Assembly: GCA_021464415.1 (NCBI GenBank) | Contig: CM038469.1 | Coordinates: 16,842,501 to 16,906,500 of the forward strand | DNA: 64,000 bases | DNA from: Lonicera japonica | Lineage: Eukaryota > Streptophyta > Magnoliopsida > Dipsacales > Caprifoliaceae | Direction: 5' to 3' | Shown here: in pieces, positions 11,106 through 21,754 of the stretch | Numbering within the stretch: position 1 is the stretch's first letter | Layout of the letters: each line of letters begins with the position of its first letter | Position numbers and translations under genes: made by a program | Notes under the pieces: generated by a model | Seen by the model: the letters and a program-made list of their open reading frames with translations, nothing else | Databases searched by the model: none | Told to the model about the DNA's origin: nothing

Positions 11106-12419
11106 ATTTTCCTGACCTGGCCCCAGATGTGCACTTAGTTACATTGAGCTTCATCTTGTAATGCCTTAGGATTTAGAAAGTTTTCCCCATATATAAAATG
11201 TGATTGGCAACCTATTTGCTCTTTACCAGCATGTCATTATGTGAGAATCTGCAAATGCGACCCCCGGGTCTCGTTCCCGTTCTTTGGGCGTCTAAAACGT
11301 CGAAAAGGATTCCGTCGTTCCAATTGCGTCTATCGGTTTGATATTTCATATCGGGTGTCCTTCTATCCTATTTCTAGATGCAAGGGGGTTCGTTCAGAGT
11401 CGCCAGTACGTTTTACGAGAAAATGGACAAAATAGTTATGTAAGAGGAAATGCTACAGATAAGTCTTTCTTTACACGTTTGTCTACGAAACCAGGGTTCT
11501 ATAGTGTTCGAAAACTAAGTTACGGATTGGGAAGGTGTTAAGCACCCTTTCCGCCCTTTCGGTCTTTAGTGGTCTTATATGTTTATTTTATGTTGAAGAA
11601 TCTGGATGCTTTTACTGACAGTCTACTACTTTCTAAGTGAAAATCCTAATTTCTGGGGAAACGGGAAAAGGGATAAAAACATTTGTGTTCCGAGATCCGA
11701 TGTTTTATTTTTGAAAGACGCAAACACAAGTGACAAAAGATGTTTTATTTCATAGAGAGTTTCCCGTTTTATTTCTCAGATAATGACAATTTTTCTCAGG
11801 TTTTGGCTTCTTTTGGAAAAGTTTGGATCTTGTATCGGGACTATTTTAATATGAAATTAGAACTCTTGAGGGGAGTTCTACCAGACATATCATGGTCTAT
11901 AAAAGAGATAGGATATACCGGGTTTTTAATTCCTAAGTAGGTTTTATCGGTCCGGGTTTTAAAAACAGAAATTTATCCGGATGATAATGTACTTACTTTT
12001 CTGGTTTTGCAAATGATTTTATCAGGGTCTTTTGTTTTAAAAATAGTAGACTATTTGTAACTTGGCAATAAGTTCATTCAAATAAAACGTGGACAAAATA
12101 ACAGAAAAAAAACAAGTACACAAATATTTAATGTTAAATACTAGAAGAGACTTTCTTTACCTTCCTGACGAGAATAGTAATAAGAAAGAAAATATAATAC
12201 GGCAGAGAAATCTCCGGCGATAATAATCTTTTCCTTCTTCAGATATTTTCGAGAATTCGATTCAAGAGACAGGACACGTCGAGTGTCGAGAATAGATTCG
12301 ATGATTCTTCAGAAATAAGACGATAATCGAGAATGCATGATGAAAGACTAGAAAATCATATATAAGCCAATAATTCTTCAATCCCAAGTTGTTGTCCTGA
12401 ACCCTTGGGGGTGTTGGCT

Positions 12420-12430
12420 TATTTATAGCG
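12420..12430 (-). promoter_or_regulatory. LTR TATA box
   Basis: Reads CGCTATAAATA on the minus strand, 14 bp downstream of the nearest TGTCGCGCGACA palindrome. The same 11 bases occur at 18734-18744 in front of the antisense DUF7745-like gene. It is missing from the 5' LTR. Confidence 0.65.
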
Positions 12431-12442
12431 GTGGAGAAGGAT

Positions 12443-12629
12443 TGTCGCGCGACATTTCCCCAAAAGGGGCATGTGTCGCGCGACAATGTGTACTATGTCG
12501 CGCGACAAACGGCTGAAATGATGTTTCTGACAGACTGATATGTCAGAGAGTGGATGGTCTGGTGTCAGGGGGGATTGTCGCACGACACAATGGAGTATGT
12601 CGCGCGACATACTACTTTGTCGTGCGACA
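12443..12629. promoter_or_regulatory. Cluster of six TGTCGCGCGACA palindromes in the LTR
   Basis: Sites at 12443-12454, 12474-12485, 12496-12507, 12576-12587 (TGTCGCACGACA), 12598-12609 and 12618-12629 (TGTCGTGCGACA). All keep the outer TGTC/GACA halves. The 5' LTR has the equivalent cluster at 29103-29114, 29125-29136, 29205-29216 (TGTCACGTGACA), 29227-29238 and 29247-29258, plus a degraded one at about 29073. Repeated dyads directly upstream of a TATA box look like binding sites for a dimeric protein; the protein is unknown. Confidence 0.6.
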
Positions 12630-12771
12630 TTTCATTTTAAAAACAGGTTTGTTTGGCCAACAGAACCTTTCGGGGCAGTTTCGGGTGCTTGGCTGGGTCC
12701 CGGACTCCAAAAACAGTACTTCTCGAAGGTCGTTAGGGTTTTTGCGGGGTTCACGGATCGGGGTGTCTACA

Positions 12772-12782
12772 GACCCTCTCGA
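12772..12782 (-). other. Possible polypurine tract
   Basis: GAGAGGG followed by TC lies directly before the 3' LTR on the minus strand. The position is right for plus-strand priming but the tract is short. Confidence 0.35.
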
Positions 12783-12959
12783 CTCAAGCTCCTTGCCTGC
12801 AAGGATTTGAGTCGACTGGAAGAGACTGTGGTCCATGGCTCCCGTAAGAACTCTAAGGAAGTGTGTGTATGCAAAAAGTGTTCGTGAATGTCTCCGGAGA
12901 GGGCTTTGTGTTTGGTTTTGCCTCTAGAGAGGACATTTGTTACCTCATTGCCTCTTTCG

Positions 12960-13571
12960 AGGACTTTCGTTGCTACATTGTGCCTCTCTGGGAGGGCTTT
13001 GTTCTTCTCGCCTCATGTGGGAGGACTACCATTGCTCCACTGTGCCTCTCTGGGAGGGCTTTTGATCTTCTCGCCTTAGGTGGGAGGACTACCATTGCTA
13101 CACTTTACCTCTCTGGGAGAGCTTTTCTTTTCTCGCCTCAGGTGGGAGGATTACCATTGCTACACTTTGCCTCTCTGGGAGGGCTTCGCTCTTTTCGCCT
13201 CAGGTGGGACGACTACCATTGCTACACTGTGCCTCTCTGGGAGGGCTTTTGATCTTCTCGCCTCAGGTGGGAGGACTACCATTGCTACACTGTGCCTCTC
13301 TGGGAGGGCTTTTGATCTTCTCGCCTCAGGTGGGAGGACTACCATTGCTACACTTTGCCTCTCTGGGAGGGCTTTTGATCTTCTCGCCTCAGGTGGGAGG
13401 ACTACCATTGCTACACTTTGCCTCTCTGGGAGGGCTTTTGATCTTCTCGCCTCAGGTGGGAGAACTACCATTGCTATACTGTGCCTCTCTGGGAGGGCTT
13501 TTGATCTTCTACCTCAGGTGGGAGGACTACCATTGCTACACTTTGCCTCTCTGAGAGGGCTTTTGATTTGA
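12960..13571. repeat. 63-bp minisatellite next to the 3' LTR
   Basis: About nine to ten units of 63 bp (for example starts at 13231 and 13294), each with CCTCTCTGGGAGGGC, CTCAGGTGGGAGGAC and TACCATTGCTACAC. As 63 is a multiple of three, the array reads open in several frames; these are not genes. Hypervariable tandem arrays in the 3' UTR are a known feature of Tat/Ogre elements. Confidence 0.92.
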
Positions 13572-14495
13572 AAAAAGAAAGAAAATTGCCTCTAGGAGGG
13601 CTTTTTTATGAGTATTTTTGCCTCTGGCGAGGGCTTGTGCTCGTGATCTGCCTTGAAAAGGGCTTGTGTTGTACGCTGGTGAATTTGGTTGTCTCTCTTA
13701 GACTGTTAGAGTGAGAGAGAGAAATTTTGTGAGAGTAAAAAGAGTTTCTCGGAGTTTAATCTTTTATCTGGATGTCCATTTCCCCGTATCTTTCTGAAGT
13801 TTTACTCTCATGTTTTCCTCAAGTGAAGATACTTCTCTTAGAAAGCAATTTTCGGATTTTTTTTGCTTTTCGCAGGGTGAGGATTCGAGGTTTTTCCAAA
13901 CCATCTCTTTTGTATCGTGCTGAAAAGAAAAATTTGTATGAAAGGTGAATCTCTGATCTATTTTAGTTCTCACTTTTTGGTGGGCCCACATCGTTTTCTG
14001 TTTTTTGAAGCCCTTATTTCTCTCTCTTTTGGGAAAGACTTTTCCCGGCCTTCTCTATTTTTGACCAAGAGTCTTTTTATCCCTTTGTCGTGATCAAGAG
14101 CCTTACTCACCTAAAACGAAGCCCTGAGCCGGTTTTGGCCTAGCTGTCACTTTTGGTGTAGCTCTCCCTATCACTTTGCATTTCTGTTTCTCTCGCTTGC
14201 TTTGGGCGCTCATGCGGGTTCCTTCTCTTTTCTACTCTTTCAATTTTTTCTATTCCCGTCTTATTCTGATATTTTGCTTTTTCTTATCGATGGTCTTGGT
14301 CCTTCTTGGGAGATCAGAGACTACTTTAATCATTGTATTATGTTCTTGCATTTTTCGGAGAGATGATTTGGAAGTCTTTTTCTTGAATTTTCATCATGGG
14401 TGTGCGGTAAAAAGTTTTTCGAAAACTGTTTCTCTGAAGCATTCTTGCAGGAGATAAAATGAGATAAAGGTCAAAAAATCAGAGGATGGGACCAA
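13572..14495. other. Retrotransposon interior between minisatellite and PMD gene, no gene seen
   Basis: Pyrimidine-rich on the plus strand, with decaying partial units of the neighbouring minisatellite up to about 13660. I see no supported coding sequence. It may hold the promoter of the antisense PMD gene; one TGTCGCGCGACA palindrome lies just beyond, at 14497-14508. Confidence 0.5.
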
Positions 14496-14496
14496 A

Positions 14497-14508
14497 TGTC
14501 GCGCGACA
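14497..14508. promoter_or_regulatory. TGTCGCGCGACA palindrome at the PMD gene start
   Basis: Perfect copy of the LTR palindrome, overlapping the first ATG of the PMD frame; a half site (TGTCGCG) follows at about 14529. If the palindrome is a control site, the ATG at 14553 is the likelier start. Confidence 0.5.
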
Positions 14509-15010
14509 TTTCGGTGGAGAGAGCTCTTTGTCGCGGAAGCCCTGCCGCTTTTATGATTTTTTCGACGTTTTCTTATATTCCTCATACACGGATAAATCCT
14601 GCACAGCCAGATAGACTAGAAGGTGACCAGGAGGAGGTCACTTTTACCGATGCCCAGGGCGTTCTCCGGTGCAGCCCTCACCATGATGATTGGGCGAACC
14701 TTGATTGGTATGGTGAGGATGGGGTGGACCGCGGTCGGGCGGTGGTCTACCGAGACGTTACACGGGCTGTTCCAGTCCCGGATGTTCCTTGGCTCTTGAT
14801 GGAGCCTGTTTCTCATGAGATGCGTCGACGATCTCTGGTATGTTTTCCTGAAATTCTTTCTTTTTGCATTTTTGTTCTATTATTTATGTCGTTTCCTGCA
14901 CGTATTTTAAAACAATTCTCATGTTAGTATGCATGTTTGCCTAGAAATACCGTCCGATTTAGTGAACACATACTTTTACTTGTGATACCCTTTTTAGGTT
15001 CTTTAGAAAG

Positions 15011-15740
15011 TTACATAATTTACCCTTATAACCCTATAACTCTCATAATTACACCAAAATACCCTCAGGTTTTGGAAAATTACATAATTTACCCCTATAA
15101 CCCTATAACTCTCATAATTATACCAAAGTACCCTCAAGTTTTGGAAAATTACATAATTTACCCCTATAACCCTATAACTCTCATAATTACACCAAAGTAC
15201 CCTAATGTTTTGGAAAATTACATAATTTACCCCTATAACCCTATAACTCTCATAATTACACCAAAGTACCCTCAGGTTTTACAAAATTACATAATTTATC
15301 CCTATAACCCTATAACTCTCATAATTACACCAAAGTACCCTCAGGTTTTGGAAAATTACATAATTTACCCCTATAACCCTATAACTCTCATAATTATACC
15401 AAAGTACCCTCAAGTTTTGGAAAATTACATAATTTATCCTTATACCCCTATAACTCTCATAATTACACCAAAGTAATCTCAGGTTTTAGAAAATTACATA
15501 ATTTACCCCTATAACCCTATAACTCTCATAATTATACCAAAGTACCCTTAGGTTTTAGAAAATTACATAATTTACCCTATAACCCTATAACTCTCATAAT
15601 TACACTAAAGTACCCCCAGGTTTTAAAAAATAACATAATTTACTCTATAACCTTATAACTCTCATAATTACACCAAAGTAACCTCAAGTTTTGGAAAATT
15701 ACATAATTTACCCCTATAACCCTATATTTACATCTTTATC
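15011..15740. repeat. 69-bp minisatellite inside PMD intron 1
   Basis: Ten to eleven tandem units of 69 bp (starts at 15011, 15080 and on), each with TTACATAATTTACCCCTATA, CCCTATAACTCTCATAATTA and CCAAAGTACCCTCAGG. It fills most of the intron 14838-15759. The unit is a multiple of three and so gives a spurious open frame. It is unrelated to the 63-bp array. Confidence 0.93.
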
Positions 15741-18666
15741 TCTGTTTTGTTGCTTGTAGTGGGTTGGCCGAAGTTGGGGTTCCCCCAACATCATTTCTTT
15801 AGAGTGGCGACAGGCACCGACCCCTATACAGGAGTTGCTCCTTGCGACTCCTTTTGGTTCTCTCTTTGATGCCCTCCCGGAGCGGGTATCTAGGGCAGCG
15901 GTTTTGGTGTCGGCACTGGCCTCCCATTGGTGGGATACTACTCATACCTTCCATTGGAGTTGGGGCGAGATGACGATGACCCCCCTGGACCTATTTGCTT
16001 TGACTGAGATTCCTTCAGGGGGGTCCCTATTCAGATTGATGTCCTCTTGTGTCTCACGGCAGAGGGTATTGTGGGCGCACTGGGGTGGTTTCCTGAGCGA
16101 CATAGTTCAGGCGACACGATCCCTCTGGTGGTTTTGGTTACGCGCTTGGCTACAGAGAGAGCCCGGCTAGTTGCTTCCGGAGCGCCGATGACCCGTCAAG
16201 AGGCGCATCATTATGCCCGCGTCCTTCTCTTACTGACGCTCCACGATTTGTTCGAGGCCCGTGAGGGGGACACGGCCCATCTTTGGTGGCTACCCTATCT
16301 TCGAAACTTCAGTATCATGTTCGACTACGACTGGTGGGGCTTTATTCTGGCTATCTTATATGATGCTATGGACCAGGTTTCTCGCCACTTAGCCCTGAAC
16401 CTTAAGGGCTTCTCATTGTTGTGGGAGGTATACACTTTTGTCCCCTTATCTTTACTTCAGTCCTTTACATATTATCTGCTGATTGTTGCTGATATTCTTT
16501 TGTCTTCTTTCTCTTTTTTCAGAGTTGGTTTGTGGCTTACACTCGTCTGGGTCGTGCCCAGGTGGATCTCCTCGTTGAGAACGAGGATCAGTTTCCCCTT
16601 CTCCGCCGATTCATTACGGGGAACTATAGGGCTCCTTATGTATACCGGACTCAGGAGACCGGAGCTACTGCCGTCCATGACCTATTGGAGGAGCAGGTAA
16701 ATATCTTAGTATTTCTTTCTTTCCAAATAAATAAGTAAATTGAAATAACTGAATGAAGTTTATTCTCTTTTCAGATTGAGTGGACCCCTTGGGGCATCTG
16801 GGTCTTCATTTTGGATACGGCCGTGCTCTGACTGCCTCGAGGACCAGGCGGCTTATCAGGGATGAGTATGGCCTTCATTTTTATTTGGGTGAAAGGGTCA
16901 TTCGCCAGCATACCCTGGCCCAGTGGCCTCGAGTTCCTTCATTCCCACCGGTTCTGATGAGGCGGACGGGCGAGATCGACCTGGTGACGGTGCAGGCGTT
17001 GGTCGACGGGCTCGATTTTCAGACTTTCACCGAGGAAGGAGATTATGCTGCCTTCGTTGTCCGTTACTTGATGAGGGAGCGGAAGGGGACTCGATGGCGG
17101 GTCTTCTACGAGAGGTACCGGGCATTGGGAGGTGATCCTAACTATATACGAGGACAGACTTATTTGTCTAGGATGGTCCCTGGTCATCTGCCACCTGTCC
17201 CCGATCAGAGGGACAACATTTTGAACTCTGATGACGATGACCTCGAGGGAGAGAGGGACGTTCTTGCCGCTGTCGAGGGCGGTGATGATAGACCTGAGGG
17301 AGGTGGGGCAGCGGCTGTTCCAAAACAACCGCCTCAGACGACGCCTAGAGAGGAGTAGCATGCTGAGGGTTTTGAGTTTCCTACCGGTCCATCGGTATCC
17401 CCGGGGGTAGTTTTTGATGCTGCTGAGGCTGCTAAGAGAGGGGGAGCAGCTTTTTCTGAGCGGTCTTGGGAGCCTAAGGACTTCGGGGCCGATTATGAGC
17501 AGTTTGGACGGACCCCTCCTGCTGCTGCCGCCACTCCTTCTAGCGGGGTCTCGCCTCTAAGAGTGACTACCATTGCTGACCCTCCGGGTGTCTGTACCTA
17601 TGCCACACTGACCCCTCTTCCATCGGCTGTTATGGGCCCTCCGGCCCACTCTCTTGGTCTCGGTGGTTCTTCTTCCCGCGCCCCCTGTTCTCGATCCGTG
17701 AGGAGGGTGGGTCTACTTCTGCTGTGGTACCGGCGAGTCCATCCGTTCCTCTGGTTGACATCCCATCCCTTCCTTAGGATATTACTTACGTTGGTGCCAG
17801 TCTTCGCCGCTATACCGTGCCTGAGTATCCTTTACCCGAGGATACTTTTGATTATCTGGGCGGCCGCGTGGGTGACGAGGTATGTCCCTTCTTTTCTGTC
17901 TTCTGCTGTTCTTTTATATCTGTTTATCTTAAAAATGTGATAATTCCCTCTCTTATGTCTTTTGCAACGGGTGAGTGTTCGTGCCGCAAATTTGAGAGCT
18001 CTCCATGCCCAGTACCTCTACAACTGGAACCTCCTCCAGTTCGTTGGTCGGGACCCCATGGCGTACATGCGCGATTACCAGATGGCGATCAACGTGTCTC
18101 TACGGGTCCCTTTGTCCTCCTCTCACGCTCGGATAGCGTCTCGGAGGAGCAGTAACCGGACCTCCAGGCGTTCACGATCTTCAGTGATCCGCCCTACAGC
18201 TCCTGTTCAGTCGACGGGGCCCTCTCAGGCAGCAGTTCCTTCTCATTCGGATGTCCCTGCGGTCGATCCTACTCCGGAGGAGGGTTCTGGTGACAGTGGT
18301 AGTGTGTTGAAGCATGCTAGGATAGATTACTTTTCTTGCATTTTTGTTAGTTTCAGACATGTAGTTTTATTCTAGATTCTAGACATCAGACAAAGGCTTT
18401 GTTTTAGTAGTTTTTATAAAACTGTTCTTTTATTGGATTTATGAAAAATCTTTATTTGTGTCTGATGATATACATTTATTCCCTATCTGTGATGAAAAAT
18501 ATATTTATATGAATCAATAATTTAGGAGCCACACCTTGTAATGCAGTGGTACTTAGGGTCCCTGCAAAGGAACATAGTGAGCACAAATGCATTCAAAAGT
18601 GATTCTTTTGGCAAAAATGATTCTTATGTGTAAGAAAGGCAAAAACAGGTTTACACCAAAGAGGAT

Positions 18667-18744
18667 TGTCGTGCGACAATCCCTCTTGGATATAGGTTTG
18701 TCGTGTGACAAACAAGTATAAGACCCTTTTCTTCGCTATAAATA
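18667..18744 (+). promoter_or_regulatory. Promoter of the antisense DUF7745-like gene
   Basis: Two palindromes, TGTCGTGCGACA (18667-18678) and TGTCGTGTGACA (18699-18710), precede CGCTATAAATA (18734-18744), with the start codon 40 bp further on. This repeats the LTR promoter layout (palindromes, then the identical 11-bp TATA box), so it is probably a captured or convergent LTR-type promoter. Confidence 0.65.
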
Positions 18745-18783
18745 CACCCATCCTCCTTCCTTCATCCCCACGCTTTTCCCAAA

Positions 18784-19971
18784 ATGTATTCTTATCGCAC
18801 AAATTCTGATTTTTCTTTTGTTGAAGCCCTCGATACTCTGATATATTCTGAGAATGGTTTGAATTTTGGTGCATTCAGTCCTTTAGCGGGCTGGTGTCAT
18901 CGTCCTGTAGATTTTTCTTTTTTTTTAGGCGTTTTGTATTTCTGGAGCCCTGCGGATCATCTTTTTCGTTTCGGGCTAGATAAGCTCTGCCCAACTTATG
19001 AGGAGTTTTTCTGGCTGTTGCGTTCTGATGTTCGTCTCCCGATGGCTGTTTCCATAAAAAAAATCGGTCCTCGAGATATGCTGATCGCTCTGTTAGCCAT
19101 TCCCCAAGCGGCCTGTGATGGTTTTATTATCGACGGGCTTCTTGACCTCCACAAAATGGTAAGGTTCTTTCATCATTACAAAGAGAGAGCCTCTTATAAC
19201 GTGGGGCGTACTGCGATGGCATTGATCTGCCTTATTTCTGATATGCTACTGGTGACAAGCTCTTCTCGTGTTGATCCGACTATTCTAAGTTTGATTTATC
19301 ATGCTAGGAATGGGGAGTCTATAGTGCCTATCGTTCTTGCAGAGACTCTGAACGGCCTAGATGATCTTCAAAGGGGAGCTTCACCCTTCTTCAAGGGAAG
19401 TCCGCGTTTGCTATACATGTGTCTATTGGAGCGTTTCCGATCGGTGGGTTTCAACGGGGTTCGGCTCGACAACCCGACGCACTTCTTTCGTCGTCCCCTC
19501 TTTGGTGCTTTAACCATGTCTTCCTCTGATTGGATGGTGTGGTTTTCAGAGAATTTTTGGGCTATTTGGTGGAACATTCCTTGGTGGAAGCTGAGGACGA
19601 TAGTGCTTAGTACCGGGGGGCAGAATTACATTCGGCTCTGTGGGCTCTGGTTCACTTATTTTTATCTCCCAAGACGTCTTCTTCGGTAGTTTAACGTTTC
19701 TCAGGACATTCCCCTCGGCCTGAACAACTTCTCTTCCGAGTTTAAATTTGTGACCCAGCATGTTTCTTTATCAGTGGAGAGAATGTGGCGCGCTCGACTG
19801 ACTCGTCAGTTCAACTATGCCCGTTTTGGTATTTTCAGGCCCCTCCGGGCTAAAATCATCCATTTTTGCTGGGGGTTTTTGGAAGGGGAGCTGATTGATG
19901 ATCCCTTCAAAATGGAGTGGTTCCGGTTTATGGATTCTGAGCCCACAGAGGAGAGCGTCGTCTTTGCGTAA
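18784..19971 (+). pseudogene. Antisense DUF7745-like protein gene, one in-frame stop
   Basis: A single intronless frame of about 395 codons, interrupted once by TAG at 19687-19689. Blocks resemble the plant transposon-associated DUF7745 family as I remember it: LGVLYFWSPADHLFRFG and PTYEEFFWLLR near residues 45-80, VPIVLAETLNGLDDLQRG near 180-200, SPRLLYMCLLERF near 205-220, and RLCGLWFTYFYLPRRLLR just before the stop. The function of the family is unknown; no catalytic motif is visible. The gene lies antisense to gag-pol, downstream of the PMD gene, and has its own TATA promoter. A polyadenylation-like AATAATA lies at about 20093. The start was chosen by distance from the TATA box and absence of an upstream extension. 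Confidence 0.7.
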
Positions 19972-20271
19972 CAGATCCTGGATGAGGCTCGAATTGATTT
20001 AGCCACTGAAGACCCTGCTTGGCCAACCCCTAAGGATTAGGTTTTTCTGTATGCTATATCTCCTTTGTAACTTCAGGTGTTCTGAACCACCTTAATAATA
20101 TATGAAGGACTGTTTATAGGAACTAAATTTCTTTACAGTGTTTAAACTGGGCCTGAAGTCACTTCTCAGGTTGCCTACGTTCCCCTTTTGATTTTTCAAA
20201 AACATAAGTTTGAGTTGGGGCTCAGGTTTATGTAGCTCTTATCTATACATATTATATCTATTGGTAATACT
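19972..20271. other. Convergent 3' region between DUF7745-like gene and integrase
   Basis: No gene seen. It holds the presumed 3' UTR and AATAATA polyadenylation-like signal of the plus-strand gene. The minus-strand integrase ends at about 20272. Confidence 0.5.
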
Positions 20272-21712
20272 TTTTCAATCGATCTATGTTGATTGGTGAA
20301 TGTAGTAATTGTCCGTCTAAGTCAGCGAGTATGGTGGCACCCCCTGTATCAATCTCTTTGACGATGTATGGCCCTGTCCACTTCTGCCCAAACTTTCCCC
20401 TTGGGTCTCTGGCCGTTTCTCGAATCTCTTTCAACACGATGTTGTTCTCATTGATGCCCTGAGTTTTTACTTTCTGGTTAAATGCTCGAGCGATTCTCTT
20501 CTAATACCCTTAGTGGTGATATGCGGCTTTTAATCTCTTCTCATCTAGCAAGGCCAGCTCGTTATAACGTGCCTGGACCCACTCCAGCTCATATACTTGA
20601 TTCTCTAGCATTACCCTGAGGGAGGGGACCTCTAATTCAACAGGGAGGACTGCTTCCATCCCGTATGTAAGGGAAAACGGGGTTGCCCCGGTGGAGACTC
20701 TCTCGGTGGTGAAATATCCCCACAATGCATATGGTAATTTTTCGGGCTAGTCTCGACAGGTATCGGTTATCTTGCTTAGGATATTCTTCAGATTCTTGTT
20801 GGCGGCCTCAACTGCCCTATTAGTTTGTGGTCTGTGTGGCGAAGATTTGTGTCTGGTAATACCGTATTCTTCTATGACTGTATTAGCCTTTCCTTCGAAG
20901 TGGGCGCCATTATCCGAGATGATCTCGTGTGGGACTCCATACTGGCAGATGATATTCCGTCTGATGAATCGGGCAACTTTCCTGGCGTCAAGGCTTTAGA
21001 AAGACTAGGCCTCTACCTATTTGGTGAAGTAGTCGATGGCCACTAGTATGAATTCATGGCCGTTGTTGGCTTTGGGCGAAATCTTCCCAATGATGTCAAT
21101 TCCCCAGGTTGCGAAAGGCCAGGGAGCAATCATGTTGTACAACTCTTTCGGAGGAAGTTTCTGAGATTTAGTACAGATTTGGCACTTGTGGTAATGGCGT
21201 ACGTGGTTAACGAAGTCGTTCTGCAGGATAGACTAGAAAAAACCTTGTTTGATGATTTTGCGGGCAAGTGTATGACTGCTCATATGAGGTCCACAATCGC
21301 CCCCTTGTATCTGATTCATCATTTTGACCGATTCTTCTTCAATGAGACATTGAAGACGGGTCCCGTCGTAGTTTCTCTTATACAGCCTTCCGGCACAAAG
21401 TATGAACCTTGACGCTAATCTCCTGAGTGTGACCCGCGTTCTTTTGTCTATTTGCTCGGGATACCGATAATTTTTCAATAGGTTCCAGATGTCATAAAAC
21501 CAATTGGTTGAGTCCCCATTTTTTTCATTCTCTATCTCAAGGGCCATGCAATGTGCTGGTCCTGATCTTCTTTGTACGGTGAGAGCTATTTCTTCCATCC
21601 CCTCCGGGATATTGATCATAGATGCCAAGGTTACTAATGCGTAAGCAAAACTGTTTTGTGACATGGGGACACAGTAAAACTCTGAATGCTCAAATCTTCC
21701 TGCGACATCCAC
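20272..21712 (-). pseudogene. Retrotransposon integrase (pol C-terminal part), interrupted
   Basis: Catalyses insertion of retrotransposon cDNA. In reading order: a connection segment, then a zinc-binding region (CGPHMSSHTLARKI...HKCQICTKSQ) in which the first His of the HHCC set looks lost. The catalytic core keeps its acidic residues: D in FATWGIDIIG, D in HEIISDNGAHF, E in NRAVEAANK. The C-terminus ends around LADLDGQLLHSPINIDRL. In-frame stops lie at about 21233, near FTK*VEA (about 21015), in the CRD*PEKL segment (about 20750) and near 20505. The frame is otherwise readable, so decay is by point mutation. It joins the RNase H region upstream without a separate start, as expected for a pol polyprotein. 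Confidence 0.85.
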
Positions 21713-21754
21713 CAGTCGGGTGAGGTATGGTACTAACTTCTCATCTCTGATCTT

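Larger units (their letters stand above)
11240..12771 (-). repeat. 3' LTR of the 18-kb retrotransposon
   Basis: In element orientation it starts TGTAGACACC and ends GATTCTCACA. It keeps a TATA box (12420-12428) and six TGTC....GACA palindromes upstream of it. It is 1,532 bp against 1,501 bp for the other LTR; part of the difference is a deletion there that removed the TATA box. Confidence 0.92.
14496..18375 (+). pseudogene. Antisense plant mobile domain (PMD) gene with introns, degenerate
   Basis: Exons inferred from frame and splice sites: 14496 (or ATG 14553)-14837, 15760-16427, 16523-16696, 16775 to about 17886, about 17968-18375. Exon 2 contains the PMD hallmark (DTTHTFHWSWGEMTMTPLD) followed by the helical region HHYARVLLLLTLHDLF and DTAHLWWLPYLRNF. 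The same family includes MAIN/MAIL1 and domains carried by transposons. The tail is Ser/Pro/Arg-rich. Breaks: a frame change at the G-run 16018-16023, another between about 16785 and 16835, in-frame TAG at 17356-17358, a further frame change near 17700, a TAG near 17786, and an acceptor that reads GCAA instead of AG before 17968. It is antisense to gag-pol and spliced, so it was probably captured as genomic DNA or evolved as an element gene. No start has independent support. Confidence 0.75.

Noticed and set aside
13231..13560. CRISPR-like array
   Set aside because: The units are directly tandem without unique spacers, in a plant retrotransposon.
12888..13571. Long overlapping open frames on both strands
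   Set aside because: They come from a 63-bp tandem array whose period is a multiple of three; the proteins are pure repeats with no domain.
14937..15476. 179-codon open frame
   Set aside because: Product of the 69-bp minisatellite within an intron.
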